Below, piece by piece: positions 1 to 10,922 of a stretch of DNA of 54,670 nucleotides. Every line of letters starts with the position of its first letter. Position 1 is the stretch's first letter. Position numbers and translations under genes: made by a program. The notes under the pieces are model-generated. The model did not search any database, was not told the origin of the DNA, and was given only the letters and a program-made list of their open reading frames with translations. Source of the DNA: Chara braunii (lineage: Eukaryota > Streptophyta > Charophyceae > Charales > Characeae); NCBI GenBank assembly GCA_003427395.1, contig BFEA01000107.1, forward strand, positions 2,435,187 to 2,489,856, in the 5' to 3' direction.

Positions 1-358
1 GGAAAAGAAGGAAAAAACAGATTTGAAGTGGTTGACAGGGGATGTTACCAGAGTTGCGGGGATTTTTTTTTTTTTTGGGGGGGGGGAAATAGCTGCGGGG
101 GATCGCTTGCCTGGCTGGGCCAAAATGAATTTAAAAAAGAAGTGGACCCGTGGCCGCTCAGCTCGCCGCCCTGAGGTCGGCAACGTGGAAGGAAACAGGG
201 ACAAAAAAAAAAGGCCAATCTCTTTAACTGCTCCCTCTCTCTTTTAAACAACATAGTTTCTTTATATTGCACAATTTCCAAAAAGGGGCCGGGGATCCCC
301 ACAATTCGACCCGGAGAAACCATACTAACAGCCCACGAATAGACTGGAGCTGTTCTCC

Positions 359-393
<35 letters not shown>

Positions 394-716
394 AGGCAGC
401 TTAGCTTATGCTTCACAGAAAAGGGGTTAAATATAGGAACACATCGGGTCCCTTGGACCTCTGTCCTGCAGTCCCTCCCTGAGCACCCAAACAAACAAAC
501 AAAAAAAAAAACAGCCTTCACGGCCCAAAGAAAAAGCCAAACAACCAGCAAAGTGCTATTTTCCTAACAATCGAACAAGCAGCAAAACACCCCAAGGCCT
601 GCAACACCCCATGAACCCGAAAGATATCGCCTACTGCTGCACCTCTTTCTTCTTCTGTCCCCTTATTGTACCTCTCGTGCCCCTATACTGTTCCCACTGG
701 CAGGGGCTGTGTTTTC

Positions 717-762
<46 letters not shown>

Positions 763-1489
763 GTTCCTATCTCCGATCACCACCTAACGCGGTGGTTATG
801 ATGTGTGACACTCCCTCCTCCTCAGGCTTCTGCTGCTCTCTGCCTGTCTCCTGCGAGCCACCAGGCGATCCCATATCCGAGTGCTCAGGATGTCTCTCTT
901 GTTCCTCATTGGTCCCTAAAGAACCACTGATCCGGCTCTATTTTGTCCCCTACAATCTTCGCCATCTGTCCACTTCGGCACCATGTCTCCTTGAACCTGG
1001 TCAGACCTGACAACCGATACCTTGACTCAGTCGCAATCCTCCGCCAGTCCGCTATAATTGCCCTGTGTAACGGCTGCGGCCCGGGGAATGTTCTTCTCAC
1101 CTGTTTGTTTGGCCACCCCTTACCTTTGAATACCCTGGCGTTCCTTTCCTGTCATACGACTGGAAAACCCACCGCCCTTGCCCCCTGTGCCATGTAACCC
1201 CATCCCTTTGTCGGACTGTAACCTTTGTGGACCCCCCCCAATAAGCACCATTCCTTAGTCCAAGGAAATACTCCTCCTGTGCACCTTCCCCAGAATCTCC
1301 TCCACCATTCCCAGATCCTGCTCGAGGCAGGGCAGTCCTACCAGAGGTGGACTGTGGATTCGAATGGCCATTCACACCTTACGCACTTCAGAATCTGATC
1401 TAATTTCATCCCATGCTCGAGGGGGTCGCCATCAGCGAGACTAGCCACATGATGGAAGCTTGCCGCTGGCACGGGATCAATTTCTCTCG
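1..1489. other. Non-coding stretch with long A runs
   Basis: No convincing gene is seen. The stretch carries a 31-base A run at 361-391, a shorter one near 501-511 and a 43-base A run at 718-760, each in otherwise mixed sequence. Such runs fit the 3' tails of retroposed copies on the plus strand, but no body sequence was recognised upstream of them. The open frames here translate to low-complexity Lys or Phe runs and are not supported as genes. Confidence 0.6.
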
Positions 1490-4290
1490 TTTTTTTTTTT
1501 TTTTTTTTTTTTTCAAGTCCAGGGTGTTGTAGAGGCCAGTCACTGAGTCCACAGTGATCACCTGGAGGTGTGAGCCGCGGGTGTCCTGGAATATGAGACC
1601 ACCTCCCATCCCATCCTCACGTCAATACTCCTAGCGCACCCCCTATCCCACTATCCTACCTCAGTGTGACCAGCACTCAGGACCATTCCCAGCATTTTTT
1701 GAGAGCCTTACCGATCTGTGTTGAATTCATCGGCAGCAACTGAGCCCACCTTATCCTTGCAACGACCTCTGGATGCTTTGCTGGGATGATACTTTTATAG
1801 CCAATTCTTTGAGTGTAGTTAAATAGGCAGACGTTTTCTCCTTTCCTCCCCAGCGCTTTCCATTCCCATTGATTCGGATCTAGTTTCAAATTTGAGACTG
1901 GTTTCCCATTAGCTACCAACGCCATGGTTTGTTCCCTTCCCTCCTGCCCCGTAGTTATCGCTCGTGTTTGCGACAAAGCTGAGCCCAGCCTAGGCTGGGT
2001 GTCCATTTCTAGAGACTTGAGCTGACCTGACGCAGAGTAGTCCCACTTCCGGAACACTCGGTTCCCGTCTGCTTGTATCAGCTTAAGATCCCGGAGGTTA
2101 CAGGTCCCTTCTTCGTGTTGAGTGTACCACGTACCCGGCGGGTCAATTGCTTCTGGGGAAAGAATCGCTTTCCCTTCCTCTGGTACGACTTCTATTACTG
2201 CAGCTAGCTTCTCCTCCACGTCTTGTAGTAACCCCAGTTTCCCTTTCAATTCCTCTGCTGTTATCCAGTCTTCTGTGAAGCCATCCCAGATGTCTCTAAG
2301 TCTTAGCACACCTTTCTCTATCCACGCCCTACCGAAGCTCCAAGCTTGAGAGTCCGCCTTGACCCAGGATCCATTCCTTGTTCTTACCCTTGGATTCTCG
2401 AAGATCAGTTGAACCAACACTTCAACCTTCGTAGTTGGGGTTGCCCAAACGTTGGGGCACAACTTTCTCCATGCCTGAATAATTGATGCCGAGAGGGGGG
2501 ACTTGACTCTCCTGCGCTGATATGAAAAAAAAAATAGGCATGTCCATTTGTCTTCCACTCTTGATAGGTTCCATTCGCTGGCCAGGGTAGATTCTGCCAG
2601 ACATACCCAGTGCGGTACAAGATCCTCCAAACAAGCGCGTACAACCCATTTGATAAGCATTGCTTTGTTCTGTTTGTTCGGGTCCACCATTCCCAACCCT
2701 CCTTCCTCTCTAGGTCGACATAGCATCTCCCATGCCACCTTTGAGATGACGGCTTCCTGATCGCCCGCAAACGGCTTTCAGATGAACCTTGCAGTGCGTC
2801 TCCCTATTATCTTGTATGTATGGTCACCAGTTTTCCTCACCGCGCCCACAAACCAAAGTAGTGGGAACAATGCTCCGTTCAATACTAATGATCTCCCAAA
2901 TATAGACAAGTGAGGGGCTCTACCCCACGTGGTCAACCGATGGAGGGCTTTCTGGAGTAGGAGATCATCCTGTGCCGCTGCACAATCCATCAGGGAGATT
3001 TGCACCCCTAAGAACCTCTTCGAGCATTCCTTCTCTATGCTCCTCATCCCGCATTCCACTGCTGGTTCATAGTGTTCCGGAAGAAGGTACACCGGTTTAT
3101 GCCAATTAATGGGAGCTTCTGACAGATCCGAGTATTCATCCAGGCACTCCTTCAGTGTTGTCATTGAGTTCTGCGTATTCTTCGATACCGCAAACAGGTC
3201 ATCCGCGAATGTCTTCACCTTGTGGGTGGTTGTTGTTACTTGCATACCTCTTATCTGTGTATGCTCTCTGATGTTGTTCAGGACAACCTCAAATTGGAGT
3301 GCAAACAGTGATGGTGTCGGTGGGCACCCCTATCTCAATGACCTTGTGAGAGGGAACTCCTCTGACTGCTTGCCATTGATCATCACAACAGTTGTCGAAT
3401 ATATGCACAACGTTTTCACCCATTTGATGAAGTTTTTCCCGAAGTCTATCCATTTGAGTGTGGTGAGGATGCATGACCAGTTCACCCGGTCATACGCCTT
3501 CTCCAAATCCAGCAACAACATTGAGATGTTAAAGTCTCCTTGCTGGACTATTTCTAGTATCTCAATAGCCGTGATGATATTGTCGAAGATGGATCTTCCT
3601 TTGACGAAGGAGGCCTGATCCGCTCTCATCAGTTCCCATAAGTAGCGTCTTAATCATCTTGCCATAATATTTGTCAGGATCTTATATGATACATTCAGTA
3701 GTGATACTGCTCTCAAATTTCTAATCTTTGTACGCTCTCCTTTTTTCAACAGAACCGAGATCACCCCTCTGCACATGCTAGCTGACAGCTTCCCTCCTTC
3801 CAATACTCGATTGTAGATTTCCACAAGGGCGGCTCCAACGGTCTACCATAGTTCTCGGTACAGCTCTGTGGGCAGATCATCGCATCCAGGGGCTTTGCCT
3901 TTGGCTATTGCCTTCAATGCTTCCAGCGTTTCCACACATGTTACTAGTCGGTCGAGGTCTAATTTCGCTGGTCTTTAAAGTCGGATGGAGGTGTTTTCTC
4001 AATGCGTGTTCACTTCCTGCAGATATGTAGTTATTGCGGTTCCCTGTGTGCGCGATGTTAGAATGTCGTTGTAGTAGAGAGTTGCATAGTTACACAACTC
4101 CGTCAGTTCTTTAGTTGTCGTCACTCCATCGTCAAACGGATGTTGGAGTTCAGCCATTGGAACTGACGACTTATAAGGCAGCAGTTTCTTGAACGATTCT
4201 TGCGTTATTCGGTCATGCACTACCAACCCTTTGACCTTCAACCTCTTTGAACATAGGATTCGTGAAATTCTATAAAACAAAATTGTTACG
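1490..4290 (-). mobile_element. LINE (non-LTR retrotransposon), probably 5'-truncated
   Basis: The minus strand reads a plant-type LINE reverse transcriptase from about 4280 to 1677. About 160 bp of 3' untranslated sequence follows, then a 24-base T run on the plus strand (1490-1513), which is the element's poly-A tail. No endonuclease domain or ORF1 was found to the right of 4290, where the sequence turns AT-rich, so the copy is probably 5'-truncated. A target-site duplication was not located. Confidence 0.8.
1677..4280 (-). pseudogene. LINE ORF2 reverse transcriptase, broken by stops
   Basis: All four long open pieces (4280-3999, 3629-3330, 3245-2778, 2738-1677) lie in the same frame, as does the intervening reading. 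In order one sees the N-terminal finger region (GKAPGCDDLP, about 3900), QASFVKGRSIFDNIITA (about 3600), LLLDLEKAYDRVNW with the first catalytic Asp (about 3500), and the palm box FADDLFAV near 3200. The C-terminal part contains REEGGLGMVD near 2700. Stops interrupt the frame near 3873, 3655, 3330 and 2778, and all are TAG or TGA. The stop at 3330 sits where LINEs normally read RQGCP. The catalytic Asp pair remains, but the copy is dead. The family is L1-like by these motifs; the clade was not resolved. Confidence 0.85.
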
Positions 4291-4809
4291 TTTGTACATT
4301 TTTTTTTAAAGATTATGATAGTACATTTTTCAGGTCTCCTACATAAACAAAATTCTATGTGAAGTAAGTTAACTGCAAAAAAAAGAATAGAAAATTACTT
4401 TTTGAAAACCACTCAAAGTGGTGAGGAGAGAAACAAGTTTTGTTACAAAAAATCACTACCTTGCAAAGCACCGTTTGTTCAGGAACCGAAATTTCTCAAT
4501 TTTTTGTTTATCTAAAAAAATCATATTTATTTTATAAGGTATGTCGTACGACGAACCTATTTGGGGGTTTCCTGAACGCGGACACATATTCTCCTGTTCA
4601 CAAATACGTTCGTTTGGATATGTTCTGTCATACATGGATGAATATATTGTTTTTTCGTGTTTTTTATTAAAATATTTTTCCATTTTCTAATTTTAAATCG
4701 TGGTTGGCGAATAATTTGAAAATGTTTTCCAAGCAAAAGTTATTTGAATTTTTCTTTTACATAAAATAATTATTTTTAAAAAGGTTTTTACAGTTAACTT
4801 AAAAATATA
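4291..4809. other. AT-rich gene-less stretch
   Basis: Very AT-rich sequence with short A and T runs lies beyond the 5' end of the LINE. The small open frames contain no recognisable domain and look like chance. No endonuclease motif of a LINE was seen. Confidence 0.5.
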
Positions 4810-5067
4810 TTTATATCTAGGCAACAAGTTGGGTCGCCCGGGTCGCGGGTGGCCAGCACGTGCGGAAGGTCAAAAAAAAAAAAAAAAACACAATTCAAAA
4901 AAATCCAAAACAAAACTATGTTATGCGAAAAAATAAACTAAACGGTTACATGAAAAATTCTTCACCAAATTTAGAATAAAAAATAAAAATTTGATAACTT
5001 TTTTTATTTTTCTTAGGCTCGGTCGGGCAAGTGACCCCAAGCCACTTCGGTAGCCTAGATTTATATT
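4810..5067. repeat. Possible degenerate inverted-repeat element
   Basis: A GC-richer end beginning TATATCTAGGC (about 4812-4850) is matched, inverted and with mismatches, by sequence ending GCCTAGATTTATA (about 5020-5065). The interior is AT-rich with a 16-base A run near 4870. This resembles a decayed MITE with about 40-bp terminal repeats. No target duplication was confirmed and the match is imperfect. Confidence 0.3.
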
Positions 5068-7881
5068 AATGGATAATTCTATACACTAATTTTCGCAGGG
5101 CTTGTTTTTACCAAACTGTTGAAAACCACTTATAGTTCTATAAATATGTATTTATTGAAACTATTTTTCTTAACATCTTTCGAGTTCGTCTTGCAGTCCT
5201 TAAAGATTGTTTTGTTTGAGCTATGTTTTTTGTCAATCTACTAAGAACAACTTATAGTCTTATAACATGATCTTTGCAAGCAAGAATTTTCTTGCACATT
5301 TTGAGAATCGCTATACTTTTTGCCCGTTTTTTTGCTTCCTTTATCGGAAAACAGTTAAAAACCCTCTCTTTTATATGTCAAAAATAACAGTTTGACTTTT
5401 ATTTTTTCATTTTATAAAAAATGTTAGGTTTTCATGAATTCAGTGTTTCTGCCCAAACCTACGATTTTCTCACTTGCATTTTGTCCCAGTTTTTCAACAG
5501 TCGGGCTCTCTCCTTTCCCCACACCACTTTTGAGATAGAGTGTTATTTCATCCTCTTTTTTGCGTATTCAATCCTCTTTTGTATTCTTTCCTCTTGTTTT
5601 CTGTTTTCAAAAGTTAGAATTCGGGAAAAGACGCTCAGCAAGTTAGAGAAGATAAAAGTTTTTGTGTCGAGCTTGTCTCCACGGAGGGTACCTTCCCGGC
5701 CGCGTCATGTAAGATTGGCAATTTTTGCGAGTCGCATCACGTAAGGAAAGCAGCACAACCGGTTTTTTTAGCGCGCTAGCTATACCTTCATTGAGTCCCT
5801 ACGACAGGATAGGGTCTCGCAAGGCACAACTTACCACCACCCGCGAGAGTTGTCACCATCCTTTGGATAGGCATATCCCCGCCAAACTAATGAACCATGC
5901 ACAAAAATTCTTACGTCCAATTACGGAGGTGGCCCAACCGACGACATTTCTTGTACGCTGTAAAATATGGGGTACGCGCGGTGCACAACTCCACGACTAG
6001 CTCGGACCCGTACACGAACCGTCGCACTGGGCGATGATCTCCACGCGCGTTTCAACATCAGTCGACTAGAACATCCTAACCACGTGTTATGCAACGAAAT
6101 AATGATACTAAGTCCCTTTTTCAAACGTTCTGACCCATAACTCATGAGAAGTTAAAGTGTTTGAGCAAGGTCCATGCAAAGTTGCATAAAAAGAACGTAC
6201 GTGGAAAGGAGATTATAACGCTCAGTCATGTGTACTCACTTGATCGGTTGTCATGGTGACGCTTCATACATTACCCACAACCGCATAACCCCTCATGGGT
6301 TTCAGGGTTGCGCACGACACTAAAGTGTCGAAAGCGAAATATCGTGAAGGGACCCTCCTTCACAATATTGAACGAGTGAATGATAAGTCGCTCAAAATTT
6401 TTTTAAGATGGGGTTCGTTCGCTCCTCCCCTGTGGAGAAAAAGAAGAGGGTAGTCTTGGGTTTGTGAGCAATTCGTCGTACCCGAACCGGGTCTTAATCC
6501 GGTTGAAGGTCTAACGCTAAACCTTGCGCTCGACCACTCCTACCTTTTCATTAGATGCGAGCGACAAAAGAAAGTGAGAATGAAAAAGAAAGAGAGAAGT
6601 CTCAGAGAAAATCAGGGAGAATCATTCTCACAGCCACAGTTGAATCTTGTCACTCACACCCCATATTCGTTCATCAACGCTATCCTCAATCCAGGAGCGA
6701 ACCCTCACTCCTATACATACTTGCACACATACGAAGCCTCATGAAAATGCACGCGCAAGTGCCACAAACGTGGTCAACCTGTTTTTTCGCAGGTTCATGT
6801 CTCGCACACCCCTTTCCGAACCTCTTTTAATAAAGACATGTTCGCCTGTCCCAATTCACACAACTTTTGCATGACCATTTAAGAGAAGTTTCAAGGATGA
6901 TAATTTCATTCACATGAAAATGTCTTTCACCTATGGGGTCACAGACATCTAGGCGTGCGTATCACGATGAGTAGGAGTTGAGTCGCAAATTGACCTGCTA
7001 TCAAGCTCAAGACTTATAAGAGCACTCGCAAGCAGCGGCGACCTGCGTCAAAAAATCAAGGCAGACATTGTTTGTCGAGTTAACGGTGATCAAGTGTGTA
7101 TCACACTCTAAACTACTCAGCAGTATCGCCCGATAATGATCTTAAAATCACAAAAATTTCGGCAACAGTTCCTTTAGGGAAGTGTGCCAAAAAAATGTTT
7201 ACTAGACGAAATCTAGAAAAAAAAAATTAAGATTTAGAGACTATCTGATAATAAACTAACTTTTTGGTTTTAATAAAACTTTTGACAACACTTTCTTTCG
7301 TAAGGAAAATGTTTAAAATTTATACTAACCTAAAGACTAAACTAATTATAACCCAATTGACATCTCATAATTTAAACTAATTTTGATATTTTAACAGAAA
7401 TTTCGGCAATATCTCCCCTGAGGGAAGGAAGTTCTCATAATTTATACTAACTCAAAGGCTAGCCAAGGTCTTACAAAAACATTCATGCATCCACGAGACA
7501 ATGTTAAAACAAAAGTAGACATTTATCTACCTATCGCTCAAGCACAAGGCGAGCACTAACAGACTACCATACTACAACAAAAAACAGACAAGGTCTAAGC
7601 AAAAAGTCAAGATATTGTCAACAAGCATTTCATGTCAACAACTCATTCAACCATTTCAGAACAATGGTTCGTTCATCTAAGGTTTTAATCTTCTGCTTTC
7701 TTTTGATCACACTTCTCCTTTTCTTTCTTTAAAACATGAATCTTATATCTTTTTTTTTAGTTAATATTTAACTTTTTAATTTATTCTCAGTCAAACCTCA
7801 TGCAATCACTAACACACTAGCCTAGACTATTCTCAGAAGGAAAAAAACATGACTTTTGTTAAGAAGTAAAACTGACTGACT
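5068..7881. other. Gene-less stretch with small inverted and direct repeats
   Basis: No gene is supported. A hydrophobic frame at 5421-5744 is AT-rich and lacks recognisable motifs. Short perfect hairpins occur, for example CGACACT/AGTGTCG near 6315-6330 and ACCGG/CCGGT near 6495-6512. A motif resembling AAATTTCGGCAA..TC is repeated near 7155 and 7400, with a weaker copy near 7275, suggesting degenerate direct repeats of roughly 120 bp. Confidence 0.45.
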
Positions 7882-8271
7882 TAGCAAAGCGTCTAGATCA
7901 GTCGATACGACTTCACTTCGAGACGCATTTCAAGTTTTAGGCAAAACGAGCAAAGCGACTTGATCAGTCGAAACGACTTCACTTCCAGCTCCATTTTAAG
8001 TCTTAGGCAAACGAGCAAAGCGACCGGATTAGTCGAAACAACTTCACTTCCGGCTCCATTTCAAGTCTGAGGCAAACGAGCAAAGTGACCGGATCAGTCG
8101 AAGCGACTTCACTTTCAGCCTCATTTCACGTCTTAAGCAAACGTGCAAAGGGACCGGATCAGTTGAAACGACTTCACTTCCAGCCCCATTTCAAGTCTTA
8201 GGCAAACGAGCAAAGCAACCGAATCAATCGAAACAACTTCGCTTCTGGCCCCTTTTCATATCATCGCAGAC
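7882..8271. repeat. 65-bp tandem repeat array, six copies
   Basis: Six units of 65 bp, each starting near GAGCAAAGCGACCGGATC and ending AAGTCTTAGGCAAAC, follow one another without spacers. Neighbouring units differ at several positions, so the array is old rather than newly expanded. The outer copies are the most diverged. Inside each unit lies the small inverted pair GTCGAAACGAC. It has no coding signature and resembles a short satellite. Confidence 0.85.
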
Positions 8272-8941
8272 AACAAATCGTGACTTTTACAACAAACAAA
8301 TTAATTAAACAAGCATATTAGAGTTCCTCTCTCATTCGATTAAAGGTCATAAAAAAGAAATCAAAAGATATATATAAGTTAAAAATCAAATAGAATAACA
8401 TGCAATGTGTACAAGTAATGGTTTATTTGAGATTCTAATGAGATCATCTTGGCCTACCTCTGAATTTCTTGCCTCCAGAGTCCCGCCTGGGCTCCGATAG
8501 AGCTCCCGCAATCGGCAGGTCAACCCCCTACAGGGCCTTACGGTCTTGTGGGTTGCAATCCCACTTTCCCTCTTCCTCTCCCGAACCACAGACTAGACTG
8601 AGATGAAGAAGGGCAGAAAAGAATAAAGTCAATGTCTCAAGTTCACAGAGGGGGTCACTCAAACTCGAGTAGAGAGAGCCCCGGTGCCTTCGGATCCTGA
8701 GGGCCCCACAATGGTGGTCAAAAAGCGTAGTGGAGACGGTCAAACCCCCGTCAAAACGCAGAGTAACTATTCCCTGATAAGCCTCCAAGTTGCAGCAGTA
8801 CTCTTTGCAGAGCCTAATCGACCTTCTGAAGTCTCAGTCTCTTACCCCAGACTAAACAGTCGTTACGCTGTCGGGGCAAATACCCTGGCCGGGGATTTTC
8901 AACGTTGGACGTTGTCCGACTCTTTCGTGGGATCGAAGAAC
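8272..8941. other. Gene-less stretch between array and fold-back element
   Basis: Starts AT-rich and becomes GC-richer after about 8420. Short frames on both strands (for example 8386-8589 and 8684-9001) show no domain. No RNA gene was recognised. Confidence 0.4.
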
Positions 8942-9102
8942 TTAAAACAACCATTTTGTCAAAACGGACATATTATATTTTTTGAACGAAATCAAAACTG
9001 ACTTTTTTGCCAAAATCCGGTCGGAATTTTTTGCTCCTGGGGGTCCGGTGTTCCCAAAATGTCGGACCCCCTACATGTATCTGGTCTATGGTTGAGACCA
9101 GA

Positions 9103-9138
<36 letters not shown>

Positions 9139-9310
9139 TTTTTTTTTTTTTTTTGTATCTGGTCTCAACCATAGACCAGGGGGGTCCGGCGTTTTGGGAA
9201 CGCTGGACCCCCATGAGCAAAAAATTCCGACCGGATTTTGGCAAAAAAAGTCAGTTTTGATTTCGTTCAAAAAATATAATATGTCCGTTTTGACGAAATG
9301 GCTGTTTTAA
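8942..9310. mobile_element. Fold-back (long inverted repeat) element flanked by TTAA
   Basis: Two arms of about 150-160 bp (8946-9105 and 9155-9306) are nearly perfect reverse complements. They are separated by a 49-base tract of T with a single A. Both ends abut TTAA (8942-8945 and 9307-9310), the target signature of piggyBac-type transposases, although the terminal bases AACAACCA are not the usual piggyBac CCY. The left arm contains a further nested hairpin built from GTATCTGGTC and GACCAGATAC near 9078-9105. There is no coding capacity, so it would be non-autonomous. Confidence 0.75.
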
Positions 9311-9719
9311 TGAGACTGACGTTTGCCAAAAATATATTCAAACATGACCTATGATCGAGAGACTGTAAAGTTTTTGAACTTTAACCTGGACGCTTGTGGC
9401 ATCCGAGAGTAACCACGGTAATTGGCAGTGCTTCGCTTTGTCGAAGCCGCAGAGGCATGTGAACGTGGAAATAATAGAGTCAGACCTATCCTATTAAAAT
9501 AATGACGCGCAGCTTAGCAGTCGCGCGATTCAGGGCCTAAGTAGGCGTAAAAGGAATAGGAAGCGTAATTTTTATTATTTTCTTGGGCTGCGGGATTTTA
9601 TTCCACGCCAAAAGCCGAAAAACCCCAGCTGAGGCCTACGCGGTTGGGTGACCGATCAAGCCGTAGACAGCCGACCAACAGTGGAAAAGGGGTGAGCAAG
9701 CAGAGTCTGCTGAGCCATA

Positions 9720-10020
9720 GGCTGACGGCCTGCTGGGTACAGAGCTCTTCATGTAGAAGAGTTGTTCCCCTTTGGTGTAAAGGAGGAGCCCAGTAGGTAC
9801 CGTGTCTGACTTTCACCCAGAGGACTCTAGGATCGAGTCCAGCGGTATCCTACCGGCTAGCTCCTTTTTGGAGCTGGTCAGCCTGAAAGGGCTTTTGAGC
9901 GCGACCGATCTCAGCCCTGCGATCCATGAGATCGTGCAACTGAGATCAACCGGGCGGATGTTAGTATGGCCCTGCGCAAGGATGACACGCATAAATCTAG
10001 GGGGAAAAAAAAAAAAAAAA
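9720..10020 (+). mobile_element. tRNA-derived SINE-like module with A tail
   Basis: A tRNA-like head carries an A-box candidate TGGTGTAAAGG at 9773-9783 and a B-box candidate GGATCGAGTCC at 9830-9840. Between them is an anticodon-arm-like segment reading CTGACTTTCACCCAGAG, close to tRNA-Glu(UUC). The A-to-B spacing is about 57 bases, some 13 longer than in a tRNA-Glu, so this is not a functional tRNA. Downstream hairpins (AGCTCC/GGAGCT near 9861-9876; GATCTC/GAGATC near 9907-9932) precede an 18-base A run ending near 10020. The family is unknown. Confidence 0.5.
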
Positions 10021-10660
10021 AAGTCGAATCTTGCGTGATTCGAACTCGGGTCTTTATTTCAACAGTTCGTGGGTGTACCACGAACGTGGAAGTGACCGTT
10101 AGCATAAACCAACGGCTTTTGAAAAGAAAAAAAAAAAAAAAAACTAAAACGAACGAAGCGCTACTTGACGCGACTGGGGCATTGAATGCCCCAGTGTACC
10201 TGACGATGCCCGTTCTGACGGGCGATCGTTTTTTTCTTAAGTAGGTTTTTTTTTCTCGTTTTGTTTTTTGTTCTTTTTAGATTCTATTTGGATTTCTTTT
10301 TAGATTCTGATTTAGTTTTTTTTTCTTCTTTTCTAAGATCCCCTCCCTCTCACGTTCTCATGAAGTGTTGCGCCCGTTCGTTTCAAAAACGGGCAACAAC
10401 TTCTTAAAGGAGGAGTTGGGCACCTGAATCTGGTGCTCGAGTTGCACCAGATGCAGGCGCGCGGGGGTGGGAGACAAAGAAGGCCCTATTGAGCTTGACT
10501 ATAGTCCGGCTCTGAGAAAAAACTCGATATGGGGGTGGCTGCTCGTTTCAGCTGCCCCACCCATTAAGAAATAAAAAAGAAAAAAACGAAGTAAGGAAAA
10601 AAAAAAAAAAAAAGCCGCGAATATGGTCGCGACCGTGAAACAGATGCAGCCCCAGAAGTT
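10021..10660. other. Hairpin-rich modules separated by A runs
   Basis: A series of strong short hairpins is visible: GGGGCATT/AATGCCCC near 10178-10195, GCCCGT/ACGGGC near 10208-10225, TGTTG..CCCGTT/AACGGGCAACA at 10366-10398, ATCTGGTGC/GCACCAGAT at 10428-10452, and GGGTGGC/GCCCCACCC near 10532-10563. A runs of about 17 bases close modules near 10140 and 10612. On the minus strand near 10025-10110 a B-box-like GAGTTCGAATC lies before a T run. No function was recognised; it may be a cluster of Pol III-type retroposons. Confidence 0.4.
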
Positions 10661-10747
10661 TCTAGGGGCTGATGGGACTGCACCTATTCAGTTGAACAGG
10701 CAGCTCGAAAATGGTTGTGTACGGCCATTTCCTTAAGCACCTGGACT

Positions 10748-10845
10748 GGGAAAACCAAGGTTCAAAGTTCCTTGCCATCGATTTAAATCTTGGTTCCCCG
10801 AGGGGAAAACCAAGGTTCAAAGTTCCTGGCCATCGATTTAGATCA
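10748..10845. repeat. 55-bp direct repeat, two copies
   Basis: The block AAAACCAAGGTTCAAAGTTC..GCCATCGATTTA occurs at 10751 and again at 10806, a period of 55 bp with few differences. It lies about 70-160 bp upstream of a TATA-like box and may be a duplicated upstream element. Confidence 0.7.
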
Positions 10846-10878
10846 AGGGCCAGGAGCACTGACGAAATTTTACCTGGT

Positions 10879-10922
10879 TGTGGGCAAGCAGCTGCCCACA
10901 TGCCTTCGGTTGGCTATAAAAG
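10879..10922 (+). promoter_or_regulatory. Candidate Pol II promoter: hairpin plus TATA box
   Basis: A perfect TATAAAAG at 10915-10922 follows a GTGGGCA/TGCCCAC inverted repeat (about 10879-10899). The 55-bp repeat lies just upstream. The GC-richer DNA downstream (10930-12100) could be a transcribed leader, perhaps of a solo LTR, but no coding sequence was recognised in it and the LTR ends were not found. Confidence 0.35.

Noticed and set aside
45-551. 168-codon minus-strand frame
   Set aside because: Dominated by Phe runs read through A homopolymers; no motif.
5421-5744. Hydrophobic 107-codon frame that might be a membrane protein
   Set aside because: AT-rich DNA gives Phe, Leu and Ile by chance; no start context, neighbour or motif supports it.
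9400-9560. Fragment of 18S ribosomal RNA
   Set aside because: A few words looked familiar but no conserved rRNA block of useful length could be recognised.
9720-9850. A true tRNA-Glu gene
   Set aside because: The anticodon arm is present but the D-arm region is about 13 bases too long and the acceptor ends do not pair.
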